Source: Streptomyces sp. RPT161
Lineage (GTDB): Bacteria; Actinomycetota; Actinomycetes; Streptomycetales; Streptomycetaceae
DNA length: 64,000 bases
Direction of reading: 5' to 3'
Assembly (NCBI RefSeq): GCF_027533845.1
Contig: NZ_JAPZVN010000009.1
Span: 62,001 to 126,000, forward strand
Position numbers and translations under genes: made by a program. Shown here piece after piece: positions 35,932 through 46,357 of this stretch. The notes beneath the pieces are model-generated. The model was not told where the DNA came from and did no database searches. It was given only the letters and a program-made list of their open reading frames with translations. The first letter of the stretch is position 1. Each line of letters opens with the position of its first letter.

Positions 35932-35951
35932 CAACTAAGTTGTACACAACT
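35932..35951 (-). promoter_or_regulatory. overlapping palindromes, likely OhrR/MarR-type operator
   Basis: CAACTAAGTTG (35932-35942) is an exact palindrome, and AGTTGTACACAACT (35938-35951) an interrupted one with 6-bp arms. Both sit in an AT-rich stretch just upstream of ohr. Position and sequence resemble MarR/OhrR operators. Confidence 0.6.
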
Positions 35952-36064
35952 AAAACGCATGGGTCAGCCCCCGTCAAGTCCGAGTGGCCGACTGCCGCCC
36001 GGTGCCGGAAGATGGTGCACGGTTCCCCGCGTGACGAAGCCGCAGCCGTAGGAGGCGGGCACCC

Positions 36065-36913
36065 ATGAGTGGACCAACACCCAAACCGCGGCTTATCGGC
36101 GAACTCTCCGCGGAGTTCGCCGGAACGATGGTGCTGATCCTCTTCGGCTGCGGCGTGGTGGCGCAGGTGGTGGCGGGCGGCGCCCTGACCAACCCCAAGG
36201 GCGGTCTCGGCAACCACGACAGCATCTCCTGGGCCTGGGGCCTGGGTGTGACGTTCGGCGTCTACATGGCGGCACGCATCAGCGGCGCCCATCTCAACCC
36301 GGCGGTCACCCTCGCGCTGGCGGCGTTCAAGGGCTTCCCCTGGTCCAAGGTGCTGCCGTACACGGTCGCCCAGACGGCCGGGGCCTTCGTGGCGGCGCTC
36401 CTGGTGCGCTGGAACTACACCGAGGTGCTGGCAAGAGCCGACCCCAAACACACCACCGCGACCCAGATCGTCTTCTCCACCCTGCCCGGCAACGGCTCAC
36501 TCACCGCGGGCGTCCACGAGTGGGGCGCGTTCCGCGACCAGGTCATCGGCTCCGCCCTGCTGGTGATGCTGATCCTCGCGGTCACCGACCTGCTGAACAC
36601 GCCCCCCGGCGCGAACCTGGCACCGTTCGTCATCGGCCTGATCGTGGTGGCGATCGGCATGGCGTTCGGCGGCGACGCGGGCTACGCCATCAACCCGGCG
36701 CGTGACTTCGGACCCCGTCTCGCCAGCTTCCTCACCGGCTACCGGGGCGCCTGGCGCGACCAGTGGGGGAACTTCTACTTCTGGGTGCCGATCGTCGCGC
36801 CGCTGGTCGGCGGGCTGGTCGGCGCGGCCTTCTACAAGGCCTCCATCAGCCGCTACCTGCCGGTGGCCCAGCCCCAGGAGCCGGGCGAGATCCCAACGCC
36901 TCCCGGCAGCTGA
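36065..36913 (+). CDS. glpF: MIP-family glycerol facilitator
   Basis: 282 residues. Six membrane helices and the two half-helix motifs: HLNPAVT near residue 77 and [10 protein letters not shown] near 211. The Asp after the second NPAR is the mark of aquaglyceroporins and not water-only channels. The N-terminal [21 protein letters not shown] is typical of GlpF. It is followed after 28 bases by glycerol kinase, so the pair takes up and traps glycerol as glycerol 3-phosphate. Confidence 0.9.
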   Translation: MSGPTPKPRLIGELSAEFAGTMVLILFGCGVVAQVVAGGALTNPKGGLGNHDSISWAWGLGVTFGVYMAARISGAHLNPAVTLALAAFKGFPWSKVLPYTVAQTAGAFVAALLVRWNYTEVLARADPKHTTATQIVFSTLPGNGSLTAGVHEWGAFRDQVIGSALLVMLILAVTDLLNTPPGANLAPFVIGLIVVAIGMAFGGDAGYAINPARDFGPRLASFLTGYRGAWRDQWGNFYFWVPIVAPLVGGLVGAAFYKASISRYLPVAQPQEPGEIPTPPGS

Positions 36914-36941
36914 CCATCCACCGCACGAGAGGCGGCGAGCC

Positions 36942-38459
<1,518 letters not shown>

Positions 38460-38705
38460 GCGCACACCGGTGGCGTGGCCCCGGTGCCGCCCCGAGAGGC
38501 AGCAGCATACAGAAATCTCAGGCGCCAACTGGCAGTTGCCGCAAAGAGAATGATTATGCGTCAGGCACAGGCGGAGCATGACTATGCTGCTTTGCGGCTC
38601 AGCGTGTTGCAGCAGTTACGCCAAGTCAGCCCTGTGTGCTGGGTTGCCGCTGATGCCGTATCCGCTTGTTCGTATTCCAAGTCTGCTGACGGTTTGAGGA
38701 TGCTG

Positions 38706-40241
38706 ATGGTTCCTGCTGGATCGTCATCCGGAGTCCCCCGGCCTGCCTCGGTTGTACCGTGGTTACTGCCCGCCGCCGGGACCGCTTTGTGCGCGACCGT
38801 CGCCGCCGCGGTCGCATCCGCGTCGGCGCGCGGGCTCGTCGCCTGGTGCGGTGTCGTAGCCACGGCGGCGGTGGCCCTGGTCGCCGCGGAGGCGGCGCGC
38901 CGGGGACGCATGGTCGCGGTGCTACGGGACCGGCTCGCCGAGCAGGAAGCGACCCTCAACGCCCGGCTCGCCCAACAGCGCGCCGACACCCTGTGGTTGG
39001 CGGACGTACTGCTCCCCGAGGCGGTGGGCCGCATCCAGCGGGGCGAGTTCCCCGAGGACGTGATCAGGGCGGTCGCCGCCAACCAGCAGGGACGCGGCGA
39101 CCCGGAGTCCAACGCCGTCAACCTGAAGGTGGTGCGTACCGTCCTGGAGGCGGTCTCCGCCGAGGAGGACATGCGTGACTCCGCGCAGCGCGCCTTCGTC
39201 AACATCGCCCGACGCGTGCAGGCAATCGTCCACCAACAGGCCCGCGGCCTGAGGGAGATGGAGGACCGGCACGGCAACGACCCGGAAGTCTTCGGCGACC
39301 TGCTGCGATTGGACCACGGCACGGCGCTGATCGGCCGCCTCGCCGACAGCATCGCGGTACTCGGCGGTGCCCGGCCGGGCAGGCAGTGGAGCAAGGCGGT
39401 ACCGCTGTTCAGCTGCCTGCGCGGTGCGATGTCGCGGATCCTGGACTACCAGCGGGTGGAACTCCACTCGGTCTCGGAGATCGCCATCGTCGGCCCCACG
39501 GTCGAACCGCTGATCCACGCGCTGTCCGAACTGCTGGACAACGCGACCCGCTACTCGCCGCCGGAGACCAAGGTGCATCTGACCGCGGTCGAGGTGCAGG
39601 CGGGCATCGCGGTGGAGATCGAGGACGGCGGGGTGAGCCTCAGCGAGGAGGCCCGGGCCCGCGCCGAACGGATGCTCGCGCAGGCACAGGCCGGCATCGA
39701 CCTCAACGACCTTGGCGAGACACCCCGACTCGGTCTGGCGGTGGTGGGACGGCTGTCCCAGGCCTACGGCTTCCAGGTCTCGCTGCGCCCCTCGGCGTAC
39801 GGCGGGGTACGGGCGGTACTGATCGTCCCCCAGGAACACCTGACCACGGCCGCCGCGCACGGCAGGGCACACGGCATCGGCGCGGTCTCCGTCACCCGGC
39901 AGGACGCCTCGGCGCCCAAGATCTCGATCCCGCGGCCGATCACCGGCCTCAGCCCACGCCGCGCCATGCCCCCCAGCACCATGGACGACGACGTGCCGGT
40001 GGTGACCGAGCGCACCGCCAACGGGCTGCCGCAGCGCCGCCGCCGCGCCCCCGTCCCGCCGCCCCGAACGCGTTCCGTGTCGGCCCCCGCCGCCACGAAC
40101 CCCGCCGCCGACACCTCGGACCAGGGCAAGGAGCCCCCCGGTATGTGGTTGGCCGCCTTCCAGAGCGCGGTGTCAGGCGATCCGCCAGCCAGCGCTCCAG
40201 TCCACGACAACAGTGACGAGTCATTGGATAAGGGTGAGTAG
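38706..40241 (+). CDS. cvnA: conservon sensor kinase-like protein CvnA
   Basis: 511 residues. The ATG at 38706 has GAGG six bases upstream; an ATG at 38700 and a longer frame to 38475 also exist. Two transmembrane helices (about 15-35 and 40-60) lead into a coiled region (LAEQEATLNARLAQQ). A HATPase-like domain follows: LIHALSELLDNATRYSPPETKVHL, VEIEDGGV, and LGLAVVGRL. The C-terminal 130 residues are Pro/Arg-rich and disordered. CvnA proteins sit at the membrane and, with CvnB-D, form a G-protein-like signalling unit. Bases 38460-38705 hold no gene but AT-rich, promoter-like DNA. Confidence 0.85.
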   Translation: MVPAGSSSGVPRPASVVPWLLPAAGTALCATVAAAVASASARGLVAWCGVVATAAVALVAAEAARRGRMVAVLRDRLAEQEATLNARLAQQRADTLWLADVLLPEAVGRIQRGEFPEDVIRAVAANQQGRGDPESNAVNLKVVRTVLEAVSAEEDMRDSAQRAFVNIARRVQAIVHQQARGLREMEDRHGNDPEVFGDLLRLDHGTALIGRLADSIAVLGGARPGRQWSKAVPLFSCLRGAMSRILDYQRVELHSVSEIAIVGPTVEPLIHALSELLDNATRYSPPETKVHLTAVEVQAGIAVEIEDGGVSLSEEARARAERMLAQAQAGIDLNDLGETPRLGLAVVGRLSQAYGFQVSLRPSAYGGVRAVLIVPQEHLTTAAAHGRAHGIGAVSVTRQDASAPKISIPRPITGLSPRRAMPPSTMDDDVPVVTERTANGLPQRRRRAPVPPPRTRSVSAPAATNPAADTSDQGKEPPGMWLAAFQSAVSGDPPASAPVHDNSDESLDKGE

Positions 40242-40243
40242 CC

Positions 40244-40651
40244 ATGATGCAGTTGCGCGCCAACATGGACTGGATGCTCAAGGACCTGGCATCGAGCGTT
40301 CCGTGCACCCGTCAGGTCGTGGTGCTCTCCTCGGACGGCCTGCGGATGGCGCAGTACGGCTCGGACACCGACGCCGCGGACCGGCTCGCCGCCGCCTGCG
40401 CCGGGCTGCAGAGCCTGGCGGCGGCGGTGGCCGCCGAGTTCCCGCACAGCAACGGCATGATGCGGCTGGTCGTGATCGAGATCAACGGTGGCTTCTTCTA
40501 CCTGATGGCGGCGGGCGCCGGAGCCTATCTGGCGGTACTCGCCGACGAGGGGGTGGACGCGGGCCTGATGGGGCAGCGCATGCGGGACCTGGTGGCCCGT
40601 ATCGGTGAGCACCTGAGCAGCCCGCCGCGCAACGACGGGCAGACCACATGA
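40244..40651 (+). CDS. cvnB: conservon roadblock/LC7 protein CvnB
   Basis: 135 residues starting 2 bases after cvnA. The roadblock fold is clear: NMDWMLKDLASSVPCTRQVVVLSSDGLRMA, then AACAGLQSLAAAVAAEF and VVIEINGGFFYLMAAG. In Cvn systems and MglB relatives this protein regulates the small GTPase. It overlaps cvnC by ATGA, so the four genes are co-translated. Confidence 0.9.
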   Translation: MMQLRANMDWMLKDLASSVPCTRQVVVLSSDGLRMAQYGSDTDAADRLAAACAGLQSLAAAVAAEFPHSNGMMRLVVIEINGGFFYLMAAGAGAYLAVLADEGVDAGLMGQRMRDLVARIGEHLSSPPRNDGQTT

Positions 40652-41022
40652 GCGGATCGGACCAGCAGAAGGACGAGCAGGAGTGGAATGAAGGTGACCC
40701 GGAACGCCTGTACGTGATCACCAAGGGGCGCAGCGGTTCAACCGAGAAGGCCGCGATCGACCTGGTCACACTGATCGTGTCGCGGTCAGGACCGACATCG
40801 GGGATGCAGCCGGAGCACGCGGCGATCGTGCGGCTGTGCCAGTCCCCGCTGTCGGTGGCCGAGATCTCGGCGTACTTACATTTGCCGGTCAGCGTGGTGA
40901 GCGTGCTGGTCGCGGACCTGCTGGCCGATGAACGTGTGGAGGCGCGTGCCATGGTACCGCCCGCCCAACTTCCCGATGCTGCGCTCATTGAGGCGGTGAT
41001 GCATGGACTTCAAAAGCTCTGA
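40648..41022 (+). CDS. cvnC: conservon DUF742 protein CvnC
   Basis: 124 residues with the DUF742 pattern: RLYVITKGRS at the start, a LVTLIVSRSGPTSGMQPEHAAIVRLCQSPLSVAEISAYLHLPVSVVSVLVADLL winged-helix-like core (read in parts), and a C-terminal LIEAVMHGLQKL. Conserved partner of CvnB and CvnD. Codon 77 (bases 40876-40878) is TTA, which may place the whole unit under bldA control. It overlaps cvnD by 20 bases. Confidence 0.9.
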   Translation: MSGSDQQKDEQEWNEGDPERLYVITKGRSGSTEKAAIDLVTLIVSRSGPTSGMQPEHAAIVRLCQSPLSVAEISAYLHLPVSVVSVLVADLLADERVEARAMVPPAQLPDAALIEAVMHGLQKL

Positions 41023-41638
41023 ACTGATGGACGCCGACACCGTCGTCGGGCCGCGGGCCGAGGACACGTTGCCGTCGTCGGCCACCGCCGCGGTGAAGAT
41101 CGTGATCGTTGGCGGCTTCGGGGTCGGCAAGACGACCCTGGTCGGCTCGGTGAGCGAGATCCGCCCACTGACCACCGAGGAGACGATGACCCAGGCCGGT
41201 GTCGGGGTGGACGACATCGCCGGGGTGGAACGCAAGACGGCGACCACCGTCGCCATGGACTTCGGCCGGATCAGCATCAACGACGAACTGGTGCTGTACC
41301 TGTTCGGCACGCCCGGCCAACAGCGCTTCTGGTTCCTCTGGAACGGTTTGTTCCGGGGCGCGTTGGGGGCTGTGGTGCTGGTGGACACACGACGCCTCGA
41401 AGTCAGTTTCGATGTGATCGGACGGCTGGAGGAGCGCGAAGTCCCCTTCGTCGTCGCCATAAACACCTTCCCCGAAGCGCCCACCTACCCCACCGAGGAA
41501 CTACGCACCGCACTCGACCTGCCCGCACACGTCCCCATCGTCGACTGCGACGCCCGCAAGCGGGCCTCCAGCCGCGACGTCCTGCTGACCCTGATGCGCT
41601 ACCTGCACTCCCTCGCCGCCACACCGGAGCACTCGTGA
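41003..41638 (+). CDS. cvnD: conservon small GTPase CvnD
   Basis: 211 residues. The P-loop GGFGVGKTTLVGS lies near residues 31-43, FGTPGQQRFWFLW is the switch II (DxxGQ-like) region, and VVAINTFP carries a degenerate NKxD position. This is the Ras-like GTPase of the conservon, expected to cycle between GTP and GDP forms under CvnB control. It begins inside cvnC and ends in a GTGA overlap with the P450 gene. Confidence 0.9.
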   Translation: MDFKSSELMDADTVVGPRAEDTLPSSATAAVKIVIVGGFGVGKTTLVGSVSEIRPLTTEETMTQAGVGVDDIAGVERKTATTVAMDFGRISINDELVLYLFGTPGQQRFWFLWNGLFRGALGAVVLVDTRRLEVSFDVIGRLEEREVPFVVAINTFPEAPTYPTEELRTALDLPAHVPIVDCDARKRASSRDVLLTLMRYLHSLAATPEHS

Positions 41639-43044
41639 CCACTACCCCACCCCCCACCTGCCCCGCCCACGCCCCCGGCCCCATCGGCCCCGGCGGCGTC
41701 CGCCGCCTCTACGGCCCGGAGGCGGAAGCCGACCCCGTCGGCCTGTACAACAAACTGCGCGCCGAACACGGGGCGGTGGCCCCGGTGTTGGTACCCGGCG
41801 ACCTACCGGCCTGGCTGGTCCTCGGCTACGCGGAGAACCTGGAGGTCATGCGGACGCCTTCACGGTTCTCCCGGGATTCGCGGCGGTGGACGCCGTTGGT
41901 AGAGGGGCGAGTCGCGATGGACTCACCGATGCTTCCCATCGTCGCGTGGCAGCCGATGTGCACCTTCGCCGACGGCGAGGAGCACGAGCGACTGCGCAAA
42001 GCCGTGACGGAGAGCATGAACCGCTTCGACCGCCGAGGAATCCGGCGCTATGTCCTGCGCTTCGCCAACCAGTTGGTGGACGAGTTCGCCGAAGACGGCC
42101 ATGCAGAGCTGGTCAAGCAGTTCGCCGAGCACCTCCCAATGCTGACGATGACTCAGATTGTTGGCATGCCCGACGAGTACGGCCCACGCCTCGTGGACGC
42201 GGCACGCGACATGCTGACCGGCACCGAGACCGCCATCGCCAGCAACGACTACGTCGTGGACACACTGCGCGAGCTCGTCTCCACCAAGCGTGCCAAACCG
42301 GCGAACGACTTCGCGTCTTGGTTGATCGAACACCCCGTCCGGCTCACCGATGACGAGGCGGTGGCGCACCTGCGCCTGGTGCTAATCGCCGCGTATGAAA
42401 GCACCGCCAACCTGATCTCGAACACCCTACGCATGGTGCTCACTGATCCGCGCTTCCGCGCCTCCCTGGCGGGAGGGCACATGACCCTGCCCGAGGCAGT
42501 GGAACAAGTCCTTTGGGACGCACCGCCGTTCTGGCGAATCTACGGCCGTTGGGCCACCGGCGACACCGAGTTCGCGGACAAGAAGATCAAAGCCGGTGAC
42601 ATGATGATCCTGGGTCTGGCCGCGGGCAACATCGATCCGGCCATCCGTCCCGACCTCTCCGTCCCAGTTCACGGAAACCGCTCCCACCTCGCCTTCAGCG
42701 GCGGCCCCCACGAGTGCCCCGGCCAGGAAATCGGTCGGGCCATCGCGGACACCGGTGTCGACGCGCTGCTTGCGCGGCTGCCCGACATTCAACTCGCTGT
42801 GCCGGAAGACGAACTGCACTGGGAGAACGGGTTGATGTCCCGCCGCCTCACAGCCGTGCCGGTGGAATTCACCCCGCACAAGCCCGAGCGCGTCGAGGAC
42901 ACCGACTTGTGGCCCGCTCCGCCCACGGCCCCGGAGCCTTCTGAGCTGGTGCCGGAAAAGAAGGAGGCCCCGGCGACCGCGTACGTCCTTCCTCGGGTCA
43001 CGTCCTGGTGGCAGGCGCTGACCCGTTGGTGGCGGGCGCGATAG
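41635..43044 (+). CDS. cvnE: CYP157-like cytochrome P450 of the conservon (CvnE)
   Basis: 469 residues, coupled to cvnD by GTGA. The haem-binding loop is FSGGPHECPGQ with Cys361. The K-helix, where almost all P450s read ExxR, here has E290-Q-V-L-W294 (QVLW at the motif position), so both the Glu and Arg appear replaced. That pattern is what I recall of the CYP157 family of conservons. The C-terminal 60 residues are a Pro-rich tail unlike typical bacterial P450s. The substrate is unknown; the terpene synthase next door is a candidate supplier. Confidence 0.85.
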   Translation: MTTTPPPTCPAHAPGPIGPGGVRRLYGPEAEADPVGLYNKLRAEHGAVAPVLVPGDLPAWLVLGYAENLEVMRTPSRFSRDSRRWTPLVEGRVAMDSPMLPIVAWQPMCTFADGEEHERLRKAVTESMNRFDRRGIRRYVLRFANQLVDEFAEDGHAELVKQFAEHLPMLTMTQIVGMPDEYGPRLVDAARDMLTGTETAIASNDYVVDTLRELVSTKRAKPANDFASWLIEHPVRLTDDEAVAHLRLVLIAAYESTANLISNTLRMVLTDPRFRASLAGGHMTLPEAVEQVLWDAPPFWRIYGRWATGDTEFADKKIKAGDMMILGLAAGNIDPAIRPDLSVPVHGNRSHLAFSGGPHECPGQEIGRAIADTGVDALLARLPDIQLAVPEDELHWENGLMSRRLTAVPVEFTPHKPERVEDTDLWPAPPTAPEPSELVPEKKEAPATAYVLPRVTSWWQALTRWWRAR

Positions 43045-43096
43045 GTCTGGTGCAGGTCCCGTATCGCGACGCGTACTCAGGCAGGAGCTCCGCTCC

Positions 43097-44095
43097 TCAA
43101 CGCATTGACGTTGGTGTGGCTAACGCGGTTGTGGGCTCGACGGCGATCCGCATGTGGGACTCGCCGATATGGTGGACTACGCGGTAACGCGGGGCGCTGA
43201 CGTGCCAGCAGGCGAACCCGGCACAGACATGGTGAATGCCGTCGAGCCACCGCCTCGTCCCAGGGCTGTCGGCGTCCTTCAGCAGGCGGCGTTCCGCCTC
43301 CTGTAGCGACTCGACGAGATCATCGTGGAGGCGGGCGGCCAAGCCGAACGCCTCGTCGAGTCGGCACCGCCGTTCATCCGCGAAGGACCGCACCACATTG
43401 GGCCAGTCAGCGGCGAAGTCCTTGGTCACTCCGACGAGGTCGTTGACGACTCCGACGATGGAAGCGGCGAGCATCTCGACGTCCCATCGAGCCGGATGTG
43501 CCCGGGTGACCGCATCCAGTTCCTGGCGCTGCGCGTATTCCACCCAGTGCGTCACTGGCAACGCCCCGCCGATCACGGCTTTCAGTGCCAGGTACTGGTC
43601 TACCGGCGGTTGCCTTCCGGTGCGCCTGGCGGCGTTGACGAGTCCGGCCTCCTGGGAGACCGCGTCGACCCAACTGCCGAAACGGTTCTCCTGCTCCCTG
43701 AGCCATGCCTCACTCATCGTGGTACGAAACTGCCGCCCGATCTCCCACCACCCACGCAGATAGGGGCTTACGTGCCGGAGCTCCTTCAGCTCTCCGCGGA
43801 TCGCTTTGCCCACTGATTCCGGCGGCAGGGCCGTCCCCTCGATGGCATCATCCCAGAAGATCCACAGCGACAACGCGCGTGTCACTGTTCGCAGTTCCCG
43901 CCATCCGGCCAGAGGAAACGGGCATCCTCCGTACAGGCCCACGGACATGGCCTCGAAGACCCGCTCTTCCTCCGCTCCACGGACCACTTGCAGCCTGGTG
44001 AACCATGCACGAGCGTCCCGTTCAACCACTTCGTGCAATGGATTGACGGAAGCGAACCAATGTTCCGGGTAGCGAATACTCACCCTGTCAACCAT
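43097..44095 (-). CDS. class I terpene synthase with unusual second metal motif
   Basis: 332 residues from the ATG at 44095 (GGAGG upstream); the frame is open further upstream without support. The aspartate-rich motif is FWDDAIEG (Asp82, Asp83, Glu86). The NSE triad region reads N218-D-L-V-G222-V-T-K-D226, with Gly where Ser/Thr and Asp where Glu are usual. The C-terminal Arg-Tyr pair is present (PRYRVV). It should ionise an isoprenyl diphosphate, perhaps farnesyl diphosphate by size. The gene is convergent with the P450 at a 52-base gap. Confidence 0.75.
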   Translation of the reverse strand: MVDRVSIRYPEHWFASVNPLHEVVERDARAWFTRLQVVRGAEEERVFEAMSVGLYGGCPFPLAGWRELRTVTRALSLWIFWDDAIEGTALPPESVGKAIRGELKELRHVSPYLRGWWEIGRQFRTTMSEAWLREQENRFGSWVDAVSQEAGLVNAARRTGRQPPVDQYLALKAVIGGALPVTHWVEYAQRQELDAVTRAHPARWDVEMLAASIVGVVNDLVGVTKDFAADWPNVVRSFADERRCRLDEAFGLAARLHDDLVESLQEAERRLLKDADSPGTRRWLDGIHHVCAGFACWHVSAPRYRVVHHIGESHMRIAVEPTTALATPTSMR

Positions 44096-44539
44096 GGCGT
44101 GTGTCCTCCGTGCCGACTGTGGCGGACTCTCTTGGAAAACGCGAATGCGGTCGGCGTCGAACAGGCAACCGGGCTCCATCAACTGGGCGTCGCACGCCTT
44201 TGGTGAAGGCTCGCCGGCCAACTGCAAGCGGTGGGCGGAACCTGCATCCGTGCTGCGAGCGCACAGCGCCCGCACACCCTCCGACCCGTCAATCGTCCCC
44301 ACCAGCCCCACCGTCCCGCGCCGTTGCCCCGAACCCCACTTTCGAACGCCCGTACACCACCGGGTCTAGCCAACCAGTTGCATGTTCGACTTTTCACTCA
44401 CGAGCAGGCAAGGGCAAGTGCCACTCAAGGCGGCGCGCGAGGCACGCGGCCGCACGCACACAACGGCAGCGCACTCCGCCCCTGTCACGCGCCACCCGCA
44501 CACGCTGATCGGCGTCAGGCACGGAAATTGGAGATTACT
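44096..44539. other. intergenic region, no gene seen
   Basis: About 440 bases upstream of the terpene synthase gene and downstream of a GNAT gene. The open frames crossing it have no ribosome sites and look like shadows. The terpene synthase promoter should lie near its right of 44095; no clear boxes were found. Confidence 0.4.
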
Positions 44540-45319
44540 TCAGAACGGGTACATGTACGGCGTAGTAGTACTCACCCGAGCAAACCCCAACCGGCCCAGG
44601 ATCGGTCGGCTCTCGTCCGACGCGTCGACCTGTAGGTAGCGGTAGCCGCGTTCGGCGGCGAGGGCGGCGCGGTAGGCGATGAGGGCGCGGTAGATACCCC
44701 TGCCGCGCCAACTCGGGAGGGTGCCGCCGCCCCATAGGCTGGCGAAGTCGGTGCCCGCGTGGAGCTCCAGGCGGGCCGCGCAGACCGGCTGGTCGTCTGC
44801 CATGGCGAGGACCGCCGTTACCGTGTCGGGGGTCGCGGTCAGTTGGGCCAGTAGGCGGTGGCGGAGGCGGGAGCCGTCCGTGCCGAAGACCCGTTCGTGG
44901 ACGTCGGCCACCAGGTCCACGTCGGCCGCGTCGGTCACCGGGCGCAGGTGGATGCCCGCTGGGAGGCTGACCTCCGTGGGGAGTTCGCCGATCTCGGCGA
45001 TCATCACGGCCTCCTCGGGGCGCGGGGTGAATCCCGCCGCGCACAGTCGCTGTCCGAGGTCGGCCGGGCGGTCATGGGAGTAGTGCTTCCACTCGAACTC
45101 CCCGCATCCCAACTCCCGGAAATGCGCCACCTGTTCGGCGATCACCGCATCCGCGGAATCCGCGTCGAGGCCCGACCAGAGGATGCCGTTCCAGTCCTGT
45201 GCCGTACCAACCTGGCGCACCACGTCGCCCGCCCGCTCGACCCGGGCGCCGGGTCCGTCCGCCCGCGCGCCCAGCCGCATCTGCTGGTCATACGTCACCA
45301 GTACCTTCTCAATGTCCAT
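44540..45319 (-). CDS. GNAT-family acetyltransferase
   Basis: 259 residues from the ATG at 45319 (GGAG upstream). The C-terminal half is a GNAT domain: IHLRPVTDAADVDLVADVHERVFG, LWGGGTLPSWRGRGIYRALIAYRAALA as the acetyl-CoA-binding loop and helix, then YLQVDASDESRPILGRLGF. The N-terminal half looks like a degenerate second acetyltransferase domain. It probably acetylates a small amine; the substrate is unknown. It sits 48 bases after a regulator gene on the same strand and may share its transcript. Confidence 0.8.
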   Translation of the reverse strand: MDIEKVLVTYDQQMRLGARADGPGARVERAGDVVRQVGTAQDWNGILWSGLDADSADAVIAEQVAHFRELGCGEFEWKHYSHDRPADLGQRLCAAGFTPRPEEAVMIAEIGELPTEVSLPAGIHLRPVTDAADVDLVADVHERVFGTDGSRLRHRLLAQLTATPDTVTAVLAMADDQPVCAARLELHAGTDFASLWGGGTLPSWRGRGIYRALIAYRAALAAERGYRYLQVDASDESRPILGRLGFARVSTTTPYMYPF

Positions 45320-45367
45320 GCGGGCACTCCAGCACCGAACAGTCACACGCGGCAACGCCATTTGCGA

Positions 45368-46222
45368 TCAGCCCCGGCCGCCCTCGGTCATGGACTGGGT
45401 GCCGATGACATTGAGGAGCCTGAGTCGCTCGGCATCCGCGCTGCCGGGCGCGGCGGTGTAGGCGATGATGCGCAGATCGCTGCCGGTAGCCGTGAGCACG
45501 TCGCAGTCGAGGGTGAACGTCCCGACATCGGGGTGATGGATGATCTTGGTGTCCGTCTCGTGGACGCCGACGGTTCCCGTGTCCCACAGTCGTGCGAAGT
45601 CGACGCTGACGTCCCGAAGGTCCTTGATCAGGGAGCGCAGCCCGGCATCGGCGGGGTAGCGGGCCGTCGCCGCCCTGAGATCGCCGACCACGGCGTTCTC
45701 GAACCGGATCTGCTGCTCGGCGGTGTGGCTGACCCGGCTCGGCAGACCGGTGAAGTGACGCCAGACGATGTTGCGTTCGCGTCCGCTCCACGCGGACACG
45801 TCCCCGTGCAGGGCGGCCCACATCGGGTTCCACAGGATCAGACTCCACGCGGCGTCGCACACGCTGAGCGGTGCGCCGTCCAACTGGTCGAGCAGTCTTC
45901 GGACGCCTGCCGGGATGTGCGCCGACAGCTGCCCGGGGCCCGGCGCCGTCTCGCCCGCGAGCCGATACAGGTGTTCGCGCTCCACGTCCGACAGCCGTAG
46001 GGCGCGGGCCAGCGCGGACAGGACCTGGGTCGACGGGGAGGTGGCGCGGCCCTGTTCCAGTCGGACGATGTAGTCCACCGACAGGCCCGCGAGCTGCGCC
46101 AGTTCCTCACGCCGCAGTCCGGCGGCCCGCCGTACTCCGCCGACGGGCAGTCCCACCGCGGCGGGGGATGTTCGGTCGCGCCAGCCGCGCAGCGCCCTGG
46201 CCAGTTCCCTGGACTCGCTCAT
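45368..46222 (-). CDS. XRE-family regulator with MmyB-type ligand domain
   Basis: 284 residues from the ATG at 46222. The N-terminal helix-turn-helix is RREELAQLAGLSVDYIVRLEQGRATSPS, and the remaining 190 residues match the MmyB-like sensor domain (LLDQLDGAPLSVCDAAWSLILWNPMWAALHG, FTLDCDVLTATGSDLRIIAYTAAPGS). It is divergent from an SDR gene, a very common actinobacterial pairing in which the regulator represses the dehydrogenase. Confidence 0.85.
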   Translation of the reverse strand: MSESRELARALRGWRDRTSPAAVGLPVGGVRRAAGLRREELAQLAGLSVDYIVRLEQGRATSPSTQVLSALARALRLSDVEREHLYRLAGETAPGPGQLSAHIPAGVRRLLDQLDGAPLSVCDAAWSLILWNPMWAALHGDVSAWSGRERNIVWRHFTGLPSRVSHTAEQQIRFENAVVGDLRAATARYPADAGLRSLIKDLRDVSVDFARLWDTGTVGVHETDTKIIHHPDVGTFTLDCDVLTATGSDLRIIAYTAAPGSADAERLRLLNVIGTQSMTEGGRG

Positions 46223-46357
46223 GCCCCCAGTATCCGGCCGCCGCGGCAGGACAGCCTGGTACTGGCAGTCCACAGGATGCGGCGGGTACTGCCTGTTCCT
46301 CGGTGCTGCGACGAGGGTGGTGGCATCACCACCTCACCGATCACCGGAAGTGAGCAC

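Noticed and set aside
43045-43096. A terminator between the P450 and terpene synthase genes
   Set aside because: No convincing inverted repeat in the 52-base gap.
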